Part shown: piece after piece, positions 13,072 through 23,316 of the stretch
How the letters are laid out: each line of letters begins with the position of its first letter
Numbering within the stretch: position 1 is the first letter of the stretch
Source: Ahaetulla prasina
Taxonomy: Eukaryota > Chordata > Lepidosauria > Squamata > Colubridae
Length of the DNA: 64,000 nucleotides
Assembly (NCBI RefSeq): GCF_028640845.1
Contig: NC_080540.1
Location: 226,718,794-226,782,793 of the forward strand
Reading direction: 5' to 3'
Translations under genes and position numbers: made by a program
The notes under the pieces: model-generated
Told to the model about the DNA's origin: nothing
Database searches by the model: none
The model's input: the letters and a program-made list of their open reading frames with translations, nothing else

Positions 13072-13884
13072 TTACATGCATGACACCATCTTGCCCAATA
13101 ATTTGGACAAGGTGGCTAAGGGAACCGTGGGATCCTTTAGTATCTGCTTAATCACTTCCCTTATTCTGTCCCTCCTTTCTTGAGAAAGGAACACTTCCCC
13201 CTGTGTGGAGTCGATAATGGCCCCTAAATGGACAATTTTGGTGACCGGAGTCAGATGATTCTTTTTGTAATTTATTAGAAACATGTGATTTAATAGGGTC
13301 TGAATTGTAAAACTGAAATTCTCTTTTGCCTTGGAGAGGGAGGAGGCCTGGACTAGAATATCGTCCAGGTAGGCATGTAGACTGACCAGTCATTGCCGCA
13401 GGTGGGCCACAATGGCAGCCAGGTTTTTCGTGAAACACCTGGGAGCAAAAGCCAGCCTGAATGGCATGGCCCAGTATTGTAGGTGCCTGCCTGCATAGAA
13501 GAATCTCAGATATTACCGATGGGCCGGCAGAATGGGAATGTGGAGGTACACCTCCATGAGGTCTATTGAGGTCAAGAAATCCCCGGGACGAATGCCCTGC
13601 AGAATGGATGCCAGGGAAGACATCTTGAATCTCCTGTAGACAAGGTTGGTATTTAGTGATTTTAGATCTAGAATTGCTCTCCAGCACCACCACCCCGAAT
13701 ACTTCAGCCCAAGAAATAGAATTGAATAGTAGCCCTGTCTCCGCTGGCTCTCTGGAATCACCTCTATGGCTTGAATGTCTAGGAGGTGAAGAATAGCCTG
13801 TTCCATGAAAGCCTGTCTGATGCTGTTGTGGGAGATGTGACATTGTACAAATTCGGGGGGCTGTCCATTGTTGTCTGTGCCCAT
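13072..13884 (-). pseudogene. DIRS reverse transcriptase, with in-frame stops
   Basis: The 5' part reads ILHLLDIQAIEVIPESQRRQ, RAILDLKSLNTNL and GIRPGDFLTSIDLMEVYLHI, conserved DIRS RT motifs with the first catalytic Asp in SIDLMEVY. After a stop near 13510 the frame continues FRLAFAPRCFTKNLAAIVAH, then the active site YLDD at 13360-13371, then the thumb region KIVHLGAIIDSTQGEVFLS. At least two in-frame stops interrupt an otherwise collinear domain, so the gene is dead by decay, not by rearrangement. Confidence 0.85.
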
Positions 13885-13935
13885 CTGTCTACAAAGAGAG
13901 ACAATCGGCCTCCTATGGTTGGATTGTCCGGTGAG

Positions 13936-14322
13936 TCATTTGCGATTGCGGAACTGGCGGTTGCCAGTTCCACAAAATGGGCACTTGGAAGGTGGGAATT
14001 GTCTGGGCCTGTCATGAAAGGACTGCCTGTCTGATGGGCGGGTTTGTCCTTGAGAATACAACCTTTGCTGGGAAGGTCCGTCTTGAGTATAATAACAAAA
14101 GGACTGCTTCCTGTAGAAAGAGGTGGATCTCTTATCTGCCGTCCTGGTTAAGGAAGACAAAACCTTCTGTTTGTCTCTATTTTCAATTAGAATTGGCTCT
14201 AATGACACCCCAAATAGTTTACTTCCAGTGTATGGAGCTGCTGCCAGCCTCCACTTAGCTCTTAAATCTGCTTGCCACTGCCGAAGCCACAGTAACTTCC
14301 TGGAGGACACTGTTGATGACAA
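13936..14322 (-). pseudogene. DIRS gag-like protein, C-terminal part
   Basis: The frame reads RQWQADLRAKWRLAAAPYTG, GVSLEPILIENRDKQKVLS, then a basic Ser/Arg/Gln-rich tail ending KCPFCGTGNRQFRNRK with one Cys-x-x-Cys pair. Position directly before the reverse transcriptase and the basic nucleic-acid-binding character fit DIRS gag. Its N-terminal side continues in other frames across the tandem duplication; the presumed start is MADQSLNREVIGTSPGR (15370-15603 and again 16804-17037). Confidence 0.7.
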
Positions 14323-14372
14323 GGCTCTAGAAGTATATTTGGTGGCATTTAACTATGATTTTATTGAGGTCT

Positions 14373-17240
14373 TGATGCAAACGTGCCTCATTAAGGGATA
14401 GCCTGGACTGTAGTTGTTGGAGCCACAGGAGGGAGGTGCAATTGAAGAAGGAAGCTGAGGAAGCAACTTGAATTGCCCAGGTGGCCACCTGGTGATTTTT
14501 CTTGAATAAAATTTCAATTTTTTTATCTTCAGGTCTGAGACCTTCAGATGTGTCCCCTGTCAGATAAGGAGAAGAGGAGGAAAGGGCGGCAATGGAACTG
14601 TCTACAAGAGGAATCTGTAGCAGTTGGACAAATTTTGGTGCCATAATATTTTCTGTCAGACACACTTGGGGTGGGAATAAATGCTGAGCTAGCCTACTGC
14701 TTCTGGACAACGTCCATGAAAAGCTGAAGGGCTGGAATAAATCGTCGTTCTGGCACCAGCTCCAAAAATAGGCCTTGACTGTGGCTCTGTGGGAATGACT
14801 CTGCAGTTTTGGGAATCTCATCGTCCTGTAAGGGGGCAGGGGTTCTAGCTTTGTATAATAGGGATTTAAACCTGCCGGGAGGAAAAACCCTGTGAATGCT
14901 GAAGCTTCTGGGAAAACTCCATCATCAGAGAAGTCAGAATAAGTCTACCGTCTCGAAATCTTCACTATCGCTAGAGGTAGCAGGTGAATGTTGCTGGGGA
15001 TCACTCAAGCTCGCTGAAGGTGATACCCATCTAAGCGATGTCAGTTCAGAAACTACTGATTCTGCCCGCTGTCTTTGCAGGCCTCTAGCAATACCCTTGG
15101 ATATTGCATGTTCAATAAAAAGTTGAATATCTTCAGGCAAATCAGATAAAGGATTGGATGGAGCCCTAAATGCTGAGGCTGTGGTATTCTGTGGATCCTC
15201 AGAGGCATGAATTCTGCCCTGCTCATCTCTTACTGTCTAGCTGAAATGAGGCAATCAAAGGGACTGAAGGTACTACCCTAGCCCCTATTGTCTAACAAGC
15301 CTGGGATTGTGGAAGACTCCCAGATCTCTTAGGTGACCAAGCCATCATTGATGGAGATATATTTTGGTGCTAAGACTGGTGGGAAACAGAAATATCACTG
15401 TGATGTGATTGAGTTTCCATTGAGGCCTGCAGCAATTGAGCTTTGGCAATCTGTCTTTCTAATGCCCTCTGTCTCCATTCTAAATCTTTAAGCTCCGCCT
15501 TGGAAACAGGCTTTTCTCTATTCTCCTTGTGTTTTGATTTGCAGGAGGCTTTTCTGCCAGGGGAGGTCCCAATCACTTCCCTATTCAGGGATTGGTCTGC
15601 CATTTTGATTAGGCGATATACTCACTGTGAGTAAAATGGAGGCTGGATTGTCTAGATGTTGCCACAAGAAGAGAGGCCAAGCGGTGGCAGCCGTGCCAGT
15701 CAGACTGGACTCGCCAGCTCAAACACAAGCAGGATACACACTGCTCTCAAGGGTGGCGTGCCTAGGACAAGCCTAGGGTAGCCAGATCCAAGCACCATTC
15801 CTCTGGTTGATGCAAGCGTGCCTCATTAAGGGATAGCCTGGACTGTAGTTGTTGGAGCCACAGGAGGGAGGTGCAATTGAAGAAGGAAGCTGAGGAAGCA
15901 ACTTGAATTGCCCAGGTGGCCACCTGGTGATTTTTCTTGAATAAAATTTCAATTTTTTTATCTTCAGGTCTGAGACCTTCAGATGTGTCCCCTGTCAGAT
16001 AAGGAGAAGAGGAGGAAAGGGCGGCAATGGAACTGTCTACAAGAGGAATCTGTAGCAGTTGGACAAATTTTGGTGCCATAATATTTTCTGTCAGACACAC
16101 TTGGGGTGGGAATAAATGCTGAGCTAGCCTACTGCTTCTGGACAACGTCCATGAAAAGCTGAAGGGCTGGAATAAATCGTCGTTCTGGCACCAGCTCCAA
16201 AAATAGGCCTTGACTGTGGCTCTGTGGGAATGACTCTGCAGTTTTGGGAATCTCATCGTCCTGTAAGGGGCAGGGTTCTAGCTTTGTATAATAGGGATTT
16301 AAACCTGCCGGGAGGAAAAACCCTGTGAATGCTGAAGCTTCTGGGAAAACTCCATCATCAGAGAAGTCAGAATAAGTCTACCGTCTCGAAATCTTCACTA
16401 TCGCTAGAGGTAGCAGGTGAATGTTGCTGGGGATCACTCAAGCTCGCTGAAGGTGATACCCATCTAAGCGATGTCAGTTCAGAAACTACTGATTCTGCCC
16501 GCTGTCTTTGCAGGCCTCTAGCAATACCCTTGGATATTGCATGTTCAATAAAAAGTTGAATATCTTCAGGCAAATCAGATAAAGGATTGGATGGAGCCCT
16601 AAATGCTGAGGCTGTGGTATTCTGTGGATCCTCAGAGGCATGAATTCTGCCCTGCTCATCTCTTACTGTCTAGCTGAAATGAGGCAATCAAAGGGACTGA
16701 AGGTACTACCCTAGCCCCTATTGTCTAACAAGCCTGGGATTGTGGAAGACTCCCCAGATCTCTTAGGTGACCAAGCCATCATTGATGGAGATATATTTTG
16801 GTGCTAAGACTGGTGGGAAACAGAAATATCACTGTGATGTGATTGAGTTTCCATTGAGGCCTGCAGCAATTGAGCTTTGGCAATCTGTCTTTCTAATGCC
16901 CTCTGTCTCCATTCTAAATCTTTAAGCTCCGCCTTGGAAACAGGCTTTTCTCTATTCTCCTTGTGTTTTGATTTGCAGGAGGCTTTTCTGCCAGGGGAGG
17001 TCCCAATCACTTCCCTATTCAGGGATTGGTCTGCCATTTTGATTAGGCGATATACTCACTGTGAGTAAAATGGAGGCTGGATTGTCTAGATGTTGCCACA
17101 AGAAGAGAGGCCAAGCGGTGGCAGCCGTGCCAGTCAGACTGGACTCGCCAGCTCAAACACAAGCAGGATACACACTGCTCTCAAGGGTGGCGTGCCTAGG
17201 ACAAGCCTAGGGGTAGCCAGATCCAAGCACCATTCCTCTG
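14373..17240. repeat. 1.43 kb tandem duplication inside the DIRS gag region
   Basis: The segment 14373-15806 is repeated at 15807-17240 with a period of about 1434 bp. Nearly every base is the same; I see only single-base insertions or deletions (for example in the G runs near 14832/16264 and 15777/17211, and a C run near 15318/16750) and few substitutions. TGATGCAA occurs at each edge (14371, 15808 and 17241), so the join is at an 8-bp microhomology. Confidence 0.9.
16804..17037 (-). pseudogene. DIRS gag-like N-terminal segment (outer copy)
   Basis: 77 codons, MADQSLNREVIGTSPGRKAS then a Lys/Glu-rich helix KAELKDLEWRQRALERQIAK. The inner copy at 15370-15603 encodes the same protein. The charged helical character and the position at the start of the element support a gag amino terminus. 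No RNA-binding motif is visible in it. Confidence 0.55.
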
Positions 17241-17768
17241 CTGATGCAAGCCAGGCCAAAGCCAATAATAGCAACTATATGTTAGCCAAAGTTAAACATC
17301 AGCAGGCACGCTTTGGCAATGGCCAGTAAACGTGGCTCCGTTGGTGAGCCGCGCTACAGCTGCTCCAGTACAAGGCTGAGGGAATCACTGCTCAGGAAGC
17401 TTGCAGCAGCTGCTTGCTTTGTAGAGCTGTGGGGAGCGACTTGTGAGTCTCCGCAGCAATTCAAACAGCCACGGTACAGCTGACCGGCGATGAGGTAATG
17501 CGGGAATGGCAGCAGAGAAAGCTCAATGCCAGAATGTTAATCCAGAGACATTCAGCAATCTGCTGAGGATCACCATGGGTCAGCAGAAGCCACCGGAACA
17601 GAAGTCGCACTGCACGAGGAGCTGGCAGCATTGACAGCTAAGCTGGGCTAGCCAGCACAGACTCCAACTCCGAGATCACAAATAATGCCGAAAAACTACA
17701 ACCTGAATGTGGAATTGTTTAGAAATGGACTGGAAACGGTCTGAAATCAGATGTTTCTCTTAGGCTAA

Positions 17769-17886
17769 CTGAGTCGAAACTGGACCCGAGAGAGGAGAGC
17801 AGGAGGCGTGGCCAAAAAACTAAGACTCAGTCTCTGGGCAGATCTGACTGTAACAACCTATTTCTGGAGAATTCTACAGCCACACC
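17769..17886. repeat. DIRS terminal inverted repeat, right
   Basis: Reverse complement of the left terminal repeat (10753-10857) with moderate divergence: ACCCGAGAGAGGAGAGCAGG, GGGCAGATCTGACTGTAACA and GGAGAATTCTACAGCCACAC are the landmarks. Confidence 0.8.
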
Positions 17887-18216
17887 AGAGAATCCTGCTT
17901 TCTAGTGAAGCTAAATCACCCGCCACAGATGATCCCCCACCTCACTTCTACATGCCTTTCCAAGCCTCCTTTTGGCATGTACTTCGCATGCATGCGCATT
18001 TGGTATGCACTGTGCATGCAGCGTGTTTGGCACACAGTGCATGGCCAGCAAACCGGTAGCAAACCGGTTTGGATTTCACCACTGGTTACTAACTTATCAA
18101 CTGCAGTGATTCATTTAACAACTGTGGCAAGAAAAGTCATAAAATGGGGCAAAACTCACTTAACCAATGTCTCATCTCACTTAACAATTGTGGATGTAAG
18201 TCAAGGTCTGCCTGTA

Positions 18217-18522
18217 TGGGTCTGCTTTTTCAGGGGGAAGTTGAAATTCAGTGCCTGAGACTATTTCCCTACTAACCAACATAATCTTTATCTTATCAGA
18301 ATTTAACTTCATCCTCATCCAATCCATTATCAAAATTAACCTAAGGGAGGCTGCCATTTCCTTAAAGTTAAATTGCAGGAAGTAGGGCTCAGTAATATCA
18401 CTATACTGATAGCACCTCAAAACCCACCAGGAGATCAGAGGAAATGGGACCATTCTTCTAATTTCCAAAATAGTTTAACCATCAAGATAATTAAATAGTA
18501 TGACTTCATATCCTGTTGAAGA
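18217..18522. other. KDM4C intron, no recognised element
   Basis: About 300 bp of sequence with no similarity I recognise. Confidence 0.45.
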
Positions 18523-18530
18523 GCCTAACT

Positions 18531-18665
18531 CAGTGGTGTCAAACTCGCGCCATCGCGGCGTGATCACATGATGTATCGGGACTTTTTTCCCCTTCACTAA
18601 ACTGGGTATGGATATAGCCAGCACGTGACGTATCCAGCCCATGGGCCGGGAGTTTGACAGCCCTG
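18531..18665. mobile_element. 135-bp hAT MITE
   Basis: Ends CAGTGGTGTCAAACTCG and CGGGAGTTTGACAGCCCTG are inverted repeats of hAT type. The flanks are a perfect 8-bp duplication, GCCTAACT (18523-18530 and 18666-18673). No coding capacity. Confidence 0.9.
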
Positions 18666-18673
18666 GCCTAACT

Positions 18674-19769
18674 GAAATGAATCCAGAAAATATATGATCC
18701 AGATATCTTTCAGTTAAAACTACAATTTCTCAATTACCTCAGCCAGAAATGGCACATTTAACACCACCTGATTTTTAAGCTCTTCCAAGTCAAGGGAAGT
18801 CTTCTTTAACATTGGCTTCATCACTGACTTCTATAGGCAGAGAGTGATACACATCTCTTGTAAGGGAACATTAATTACTTCCTTTAATTGCAGGACTATA
18901 TTAAGATCCAAGAGCCAAGCAAACATACAGGCACTTTGCCTGCTTCATCAAACATTTACAAATTCAAAAGTATCCAAAATAATATGACAAGTGGTTGCCA
19001 TTATTAAAAATCAATTCAAGGCATATCTGAAAATTTTATCTATGAAGAATGCGCTGTTTCATCTCCCCAGCTTTCTAGTGAAGGCAATGGTGCATAATGC
19101 CCCCCCAAAAAAACCCTTCAGAACAGTAATGACCAATTCTCTATCCTGAGAGAGAAGGAAACATTCTTCACTATTTATCACTACAGAATTGCTCTGAGAC
19201 TTCCTCCACTCACAACTCCTAGCCCTTCTATTTTATCACCTTCAATTCCCTAATAAAACAGACTTGAGTCTTCAAAAGGGAAGAGTGTTGCAAATAAGAA
19301 ACAGTAAAATTCCAAGTTCATTGCGAAAAAAAATGGATCCATCAGGTAGCTAGGATGAGCCGCTTTCATTAGATCACAAGTAATCAGAGAAGGATCAATC
19401 TGGGGATAAATTACACTGATTATCTGCAGTCTCATGTTACTGGTTCTACACAAACAGAGCATCAGATCTAGAATATGCCTTATATGCTTGAGGCCCAATA
19501 TTAATTGGACCAGTGTACTGTTTCAAGAGAAAAATATGAGAAAAATATGATAGATCAATTTACAAATAATGTATTGACTAGAGATAAGGCTGGCAGAGAG
19601 ATGTGCATACATGTATGCCCCCAAAATATAGGAAAGCAAGATAGAGCTGGCTACATCACAGCAGTTTTGAGTTTGTTTAAAATCAAACAAGGAACAAACA
19701 GCACACACTTTCAGGGAAACACCCAAAGAACAGTCTGAGTCAAAGAGCAAAAGGAAAGCAAAGACATAA
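18674..19769. other. KDM4C intron, no recognised element
   Basis: Unique-looking sequence with no exon or transposon recognised. Confidence 0.5.
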
Positions 19770-20165
19770 GAATGCTGATCCAAAGCTTCAATCACAACAA
19801 TACACAAGCACACAATAGATTTAAGCTTAATGTGAACCGCTCCAATATTGATTGCAGAAAATATGACTTCGGTAAGAGAGTTGTTAATGCCTGGAATGCA
19901 CTACCAGACTCTATGGTCTCTTCCCAAAATCCCCAAAGCTTTAACCAAAAACTATCTACTATTGACCTCACCCCATTCCTAAGAGGTCTGTAAGGGCGTG
20001 CATAAGAGCACCAACGTGCCTACCGTTCCTGTCCTAATGTTCCCTTTGATTGTATCCAATTTCATATAGTTATTACATACTTATGCTTATATATATGCTT
20101 ATATATCGTATAGTTATTTCATGCTTATACTTATATATACTGTTGTGACAAATAAATAAATAAAA
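19770..20165 (+). mobile_element. CR1-like LINE 3' end
   Basis: The frame 19772-19993 reads NHNNTQAHNRFKLNVNRSNI, then VVNAWNALPDSMVSSQNPQS and ends LSTIDLTPFLRGL and a stop. This is the C-terminus of the same reverse transcriptase found at 47506-48858 (TIDLTPFLRGP). A 3' untranslated region follows (GGGCGTGCATAAGAGCACCA) and the element ends TGTTGTGACAAATAAATAAA. 5'-truncated. Confidence 0.85.
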
Positions 20166-23100
20166 TAAAGTTAGTGAGTTGTTTCCAAAAGAGATGTTTT
20201 CGCTGGCAGATGTTTTAAAATGGGCCAGATGTAGATATGGTTCAATTACAAGCATTAGTGTCTTTCTTCTCTCCTGAGCGTACTGAAGCTGCTAATGCGT
20301 TCTGAGTTGGGTGCTCTGAGTCTGCAGGGATGTGGCCCCTCATCACCTGACTCCTCTGACACTTGGCCCTGCTGATGTTTTGCTGGTTAGATTCAGATTG
20401 CCTCAGATAGCTGCTGAGTCTTGGCAATCTGATGAACCAAGCTCTTCACCCTCTGATGCAGAGGAGTCATACTAGCTCATGACAAACAGATCCATGATCT
20501 TATTTCATATAGGAGATTTCTATGATACATTCTAGGCTTTTTTATTTTTCTCTTAGATGCTTTACTAGCATACCACATTAGGATAGGAGATGATTGCCTT
20601 TCTCTATGAATTCCCTAATTACACTGCAACCTGAAAGGAAGTATGTAAGTCAGCATTAGAGCCCTCCTTTCCCTGTAGCAGATAGGTTGAAGTTTTCCTC
20701 TTTTTCCTGGGTGGACAAATTAACTTCTTCCACCCTTAGTAGCAATAATCTCACTGATTATATCCTAATTATTTCTTGTTTTGTCATCTCCCAAGCACAA
20801 TCTACCACATCAAGCCCCAATAAGATCAGTCATATATTCCTTTGCCCAACGAAATATGATTGTATGATCTTCTTATATGATCTTGGCGAGGGGGTTTTCT
20901 GGAACGCTGACACAAAGTGGTATTATGTTTTACTGATAGCCATGTTAATTTAGGGCTAGAATTTTGTAGGCCTTTTGTGTACAATAATCCGAAGGAGGCC
21001 AGATAGAATTCTGATGGAGGCTGATAAGTCAATGTCTTTGTAATAGACCATCAAGGATACTAGCACCAGCTTAGCTTACCCCAAAACAAGTGACTGTAAA
21101 GCTATTTTATATAAATTCTTGTTTCCTTACACCCCCATTAAAGATAGCAATTGCACACTATATCTAAACATAAGCAATATAGATGGGATTATGCACAACA
21201 GCCATATGTTCATGCTGAGATTGTGATTGGATTGTTTTATTTTTAAGAATATGAAGTGAGTGCACAGAAGTATAAACATTTTCTGTGCCAGTAATTCCCA
21301 AATTTATCTTGTCACTCATCCTCACTGGTGACAGTTTAGCAGGTGTGCTGTGGCAATAACCAGCAGTTCAGCTGTCACCTGGTAGGTGTAGGCTGGCTTA
21401 TCAGTGTTCAGCATGTTTCCAGTTCTATCACTCTAAGCCAGAAAAGATCATAGCCTGACTCCCCCTATTCACATTCTCACAGAGGTATATTAATTAGAAC
21501 TCCAGTTTAGTATAGACTGCTCCCTAGTGGTATAAAGTTATATAACTATTCAGAATGCTTAAATGAGAAACTAGGGAGAATGCTAGGAGATTCAGATACC
21601 TTAAATAAAATAAAAATGAAATAAAATATCATAAAATAAAATAATGTAAAATGACAAATTTTGCATACGCAATACCCCACAGCTTATGAAAAACAAATTG
21701 GGAAACATTAAAAGGAATACTTTTGCCAGTATCCTTGTCATTTCTATTATTTTCCCAATGTTTCTTTTATTTCAGCTTGCAGAATACAAACAAAATATAA
21801 AATAAAAGCCAGTACATGACATATGGGGAGAGGAACAAAAACAAATATGTTATGTGTTTATATATGTAATTTAATAAAGGCCACTGGATGTGTATAAATC
21901 TTTGGAGGAATCTCTATTGCTAGAAAAGGTAAAAAGAAATAAAAGATGATGACCAGCAGCAAGGTGGATAGACTCAGTTACAATGGCAATCAGTACATCC
22001 CTGGAAATCCTGAAAGACCAAGTTAGGGAGATTGTCATAGAGAAAATCTATGTGGTCACTAAGAGTTGGCCCCAATTTGATGGCACATCATCAAACAGTG
22101 CAGAAATACTGTTTCTGCTTAATGTTTTAACATATACTTCTAATAAACAAGTATATAGTATCTAAATCTCTTTTGATGTAATTTTTTAATTATTGATTTC
22201 ACATCTCTAAATAGCACAGTGGTATCCTGCATGAAAAGAATTGAAGACATTCAAAATAGATGCTAAACAACTCACTCTATGGGGTTTTTTTACAAAACAT
22301 AACACCTGTTAGACCATTGTCCTCAATTTAGCAATTAATCCTTATTTACAAACTTAAATGCATACTCGGGAGCAACAGACTTAGTCAGGATATATAATCT
22401 GTTTTACTGTAGATAAAAGAAGCCCTAATAACAATAGCCATTGTAGATTTGAACCATCGAACTTTCTGCTTTAAAACTTTCTGCAGTTTTAAATCTTACA
22501 TTTCTTTTTCCCACTAATACATGATAACAAACCTCTTGCAGCTCGTTTCTTGTTCCTACATATGGAAGAAACCCACATTGTGTTTTGATAACATTCTTGG
22601 TTGGTTTGGGATTCCATTTCTGTGTTTTCTGGCATATAACTATTGTGGGAAAACTGCAGCTGTTCTACAATTAGACTTAGTCATTTTTTTAAATGTTTTC
22701 CTCTCCAAGACTACAAACTATAAGGCAGGATATGACACAGAAACAATTGTGTTTTTGCAGTGGTTTATTTCAAACCTAAGGAAAGATTTACATTTTCTTA
22801 TTTGTTTTCATTCCTTTATATTGAGATTCTTCTTTGTTTTGAGAAGCTGCTAGAGTTTGCATTCAACAGGATACCAATCTTACTTCTATACTGTACATTT
22901 ATACATCTACATTGCATTTTGAAAAAAAACGGGAGATCAAATGTTTTAATAGTTCATCTTTATCCCAGCATTCTTATAGCAATTGTAAATACCTAAGAGT
23001 TCCTAAGAGAGCCAAGTACAATGTCTGCCAACTGCCAACTGGGACTACAACTTCCACATCTCCAATTTAAAATGGTCATCTATACTGGAAAAGACTGGAA

Positions 23101-23316
23101 TAATCAATTTTGCCTGCCATGCCATTGTTCACTTACTTAAAACATTCCTATCCCACCTAAGAATGCAAATGGCTTACAATACAATAAATATAAAACCAGA
23201 AAACAGCAGACAGAAATTATATTGTGCACTAGAAGCAATTTGATAAAAACAGTAATGTGTTTATATATTGATGGCACTTTTAAAAAGAAAGATCCACTAA
23301 TTTCTCAAAAAAAAAT
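20166..23316. other. KDM4C intron, mostly unique
   Basis: No exon found. The part 20270-20470 is richer in G and C than its surroundings and looks like a relic of an unidentified repeat. 21600-21650 is an AAATAA-type low-complexity stretch. 23150-23200 resembles a retroposon tail but too weakly to assign. Confidence 0.5.

Larger units (their letters stand above)
10722..17889 (-). mobile_element. DIRS-type tyrosine-recombinase retrotransposon, decayed
   Basis: On the minus strand the element reads gag-like region, reverse transcriptase, RNase H and tyrosine recombinase, the DIRS order. DIRS elements integrate with a recombinase through a circular intermediate and make no target-site duplication; none is seen. 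The ends carry inverted repeats (about 10753-10857 and 17769-17886), and an internal complementary region lies next to the left end. In-frame stops and frame changes break every frame. The gag end contains a 1.43 kb tandem duplication. Removing it would give an element of about 5.7 kb, a usual DIRS size. Confidence 0.88.
10264..18084. mobile_element. hAT-like non-autonomous element interrupted by a DIRS retrotransposon
   Basis: Left end CAAGGGTGAAATGCTACCGG; the right end, read on the other strand, is CAGTGGTGAAATCCAAACCG. These are imperfect terminal inverted repeats of hAT type. An exact 8-bp duplication, GTTACTAA, flanks the element (10256-10263 and 18085-18092), the length hAT transposases make. 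Its own sequence is 10264-10721 and about 17890-18084. Repeated GCTACCGGTT-like motifs fill the subterminal regions. No transposase is present. The middle is a DIRS element. Confidence 0.8.
10002..18216. mobile_element. Outer MITE (TACAGGTAGTCC family), split by a nested insertion
   Basis: The left part (10002-10263) begins TACAAGTAGTCCTGGATTTA and the right part (from 18085) ends GTCAAGGTCTGCCTGTA, near-complementary ends of a small DNA element. Joined without the insert, the two halves give the same kind of sequence seen at 50885-51240. The element encodes nothing. It was intact when a hAT-like element landed in it, as shown by GTTACTAA on both sides of the insert. Superfamily is not clear from the ends. 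Confidence 0.7.

Noticed and set aside
12524..13081. 185-codon minus-strand frame overlapping the DIRS RNase H
   Set aside because: It is a shadow frame; the RNase H motifs (TSDAS, TDN, QADFLSR) are in the frame 12397-12969.
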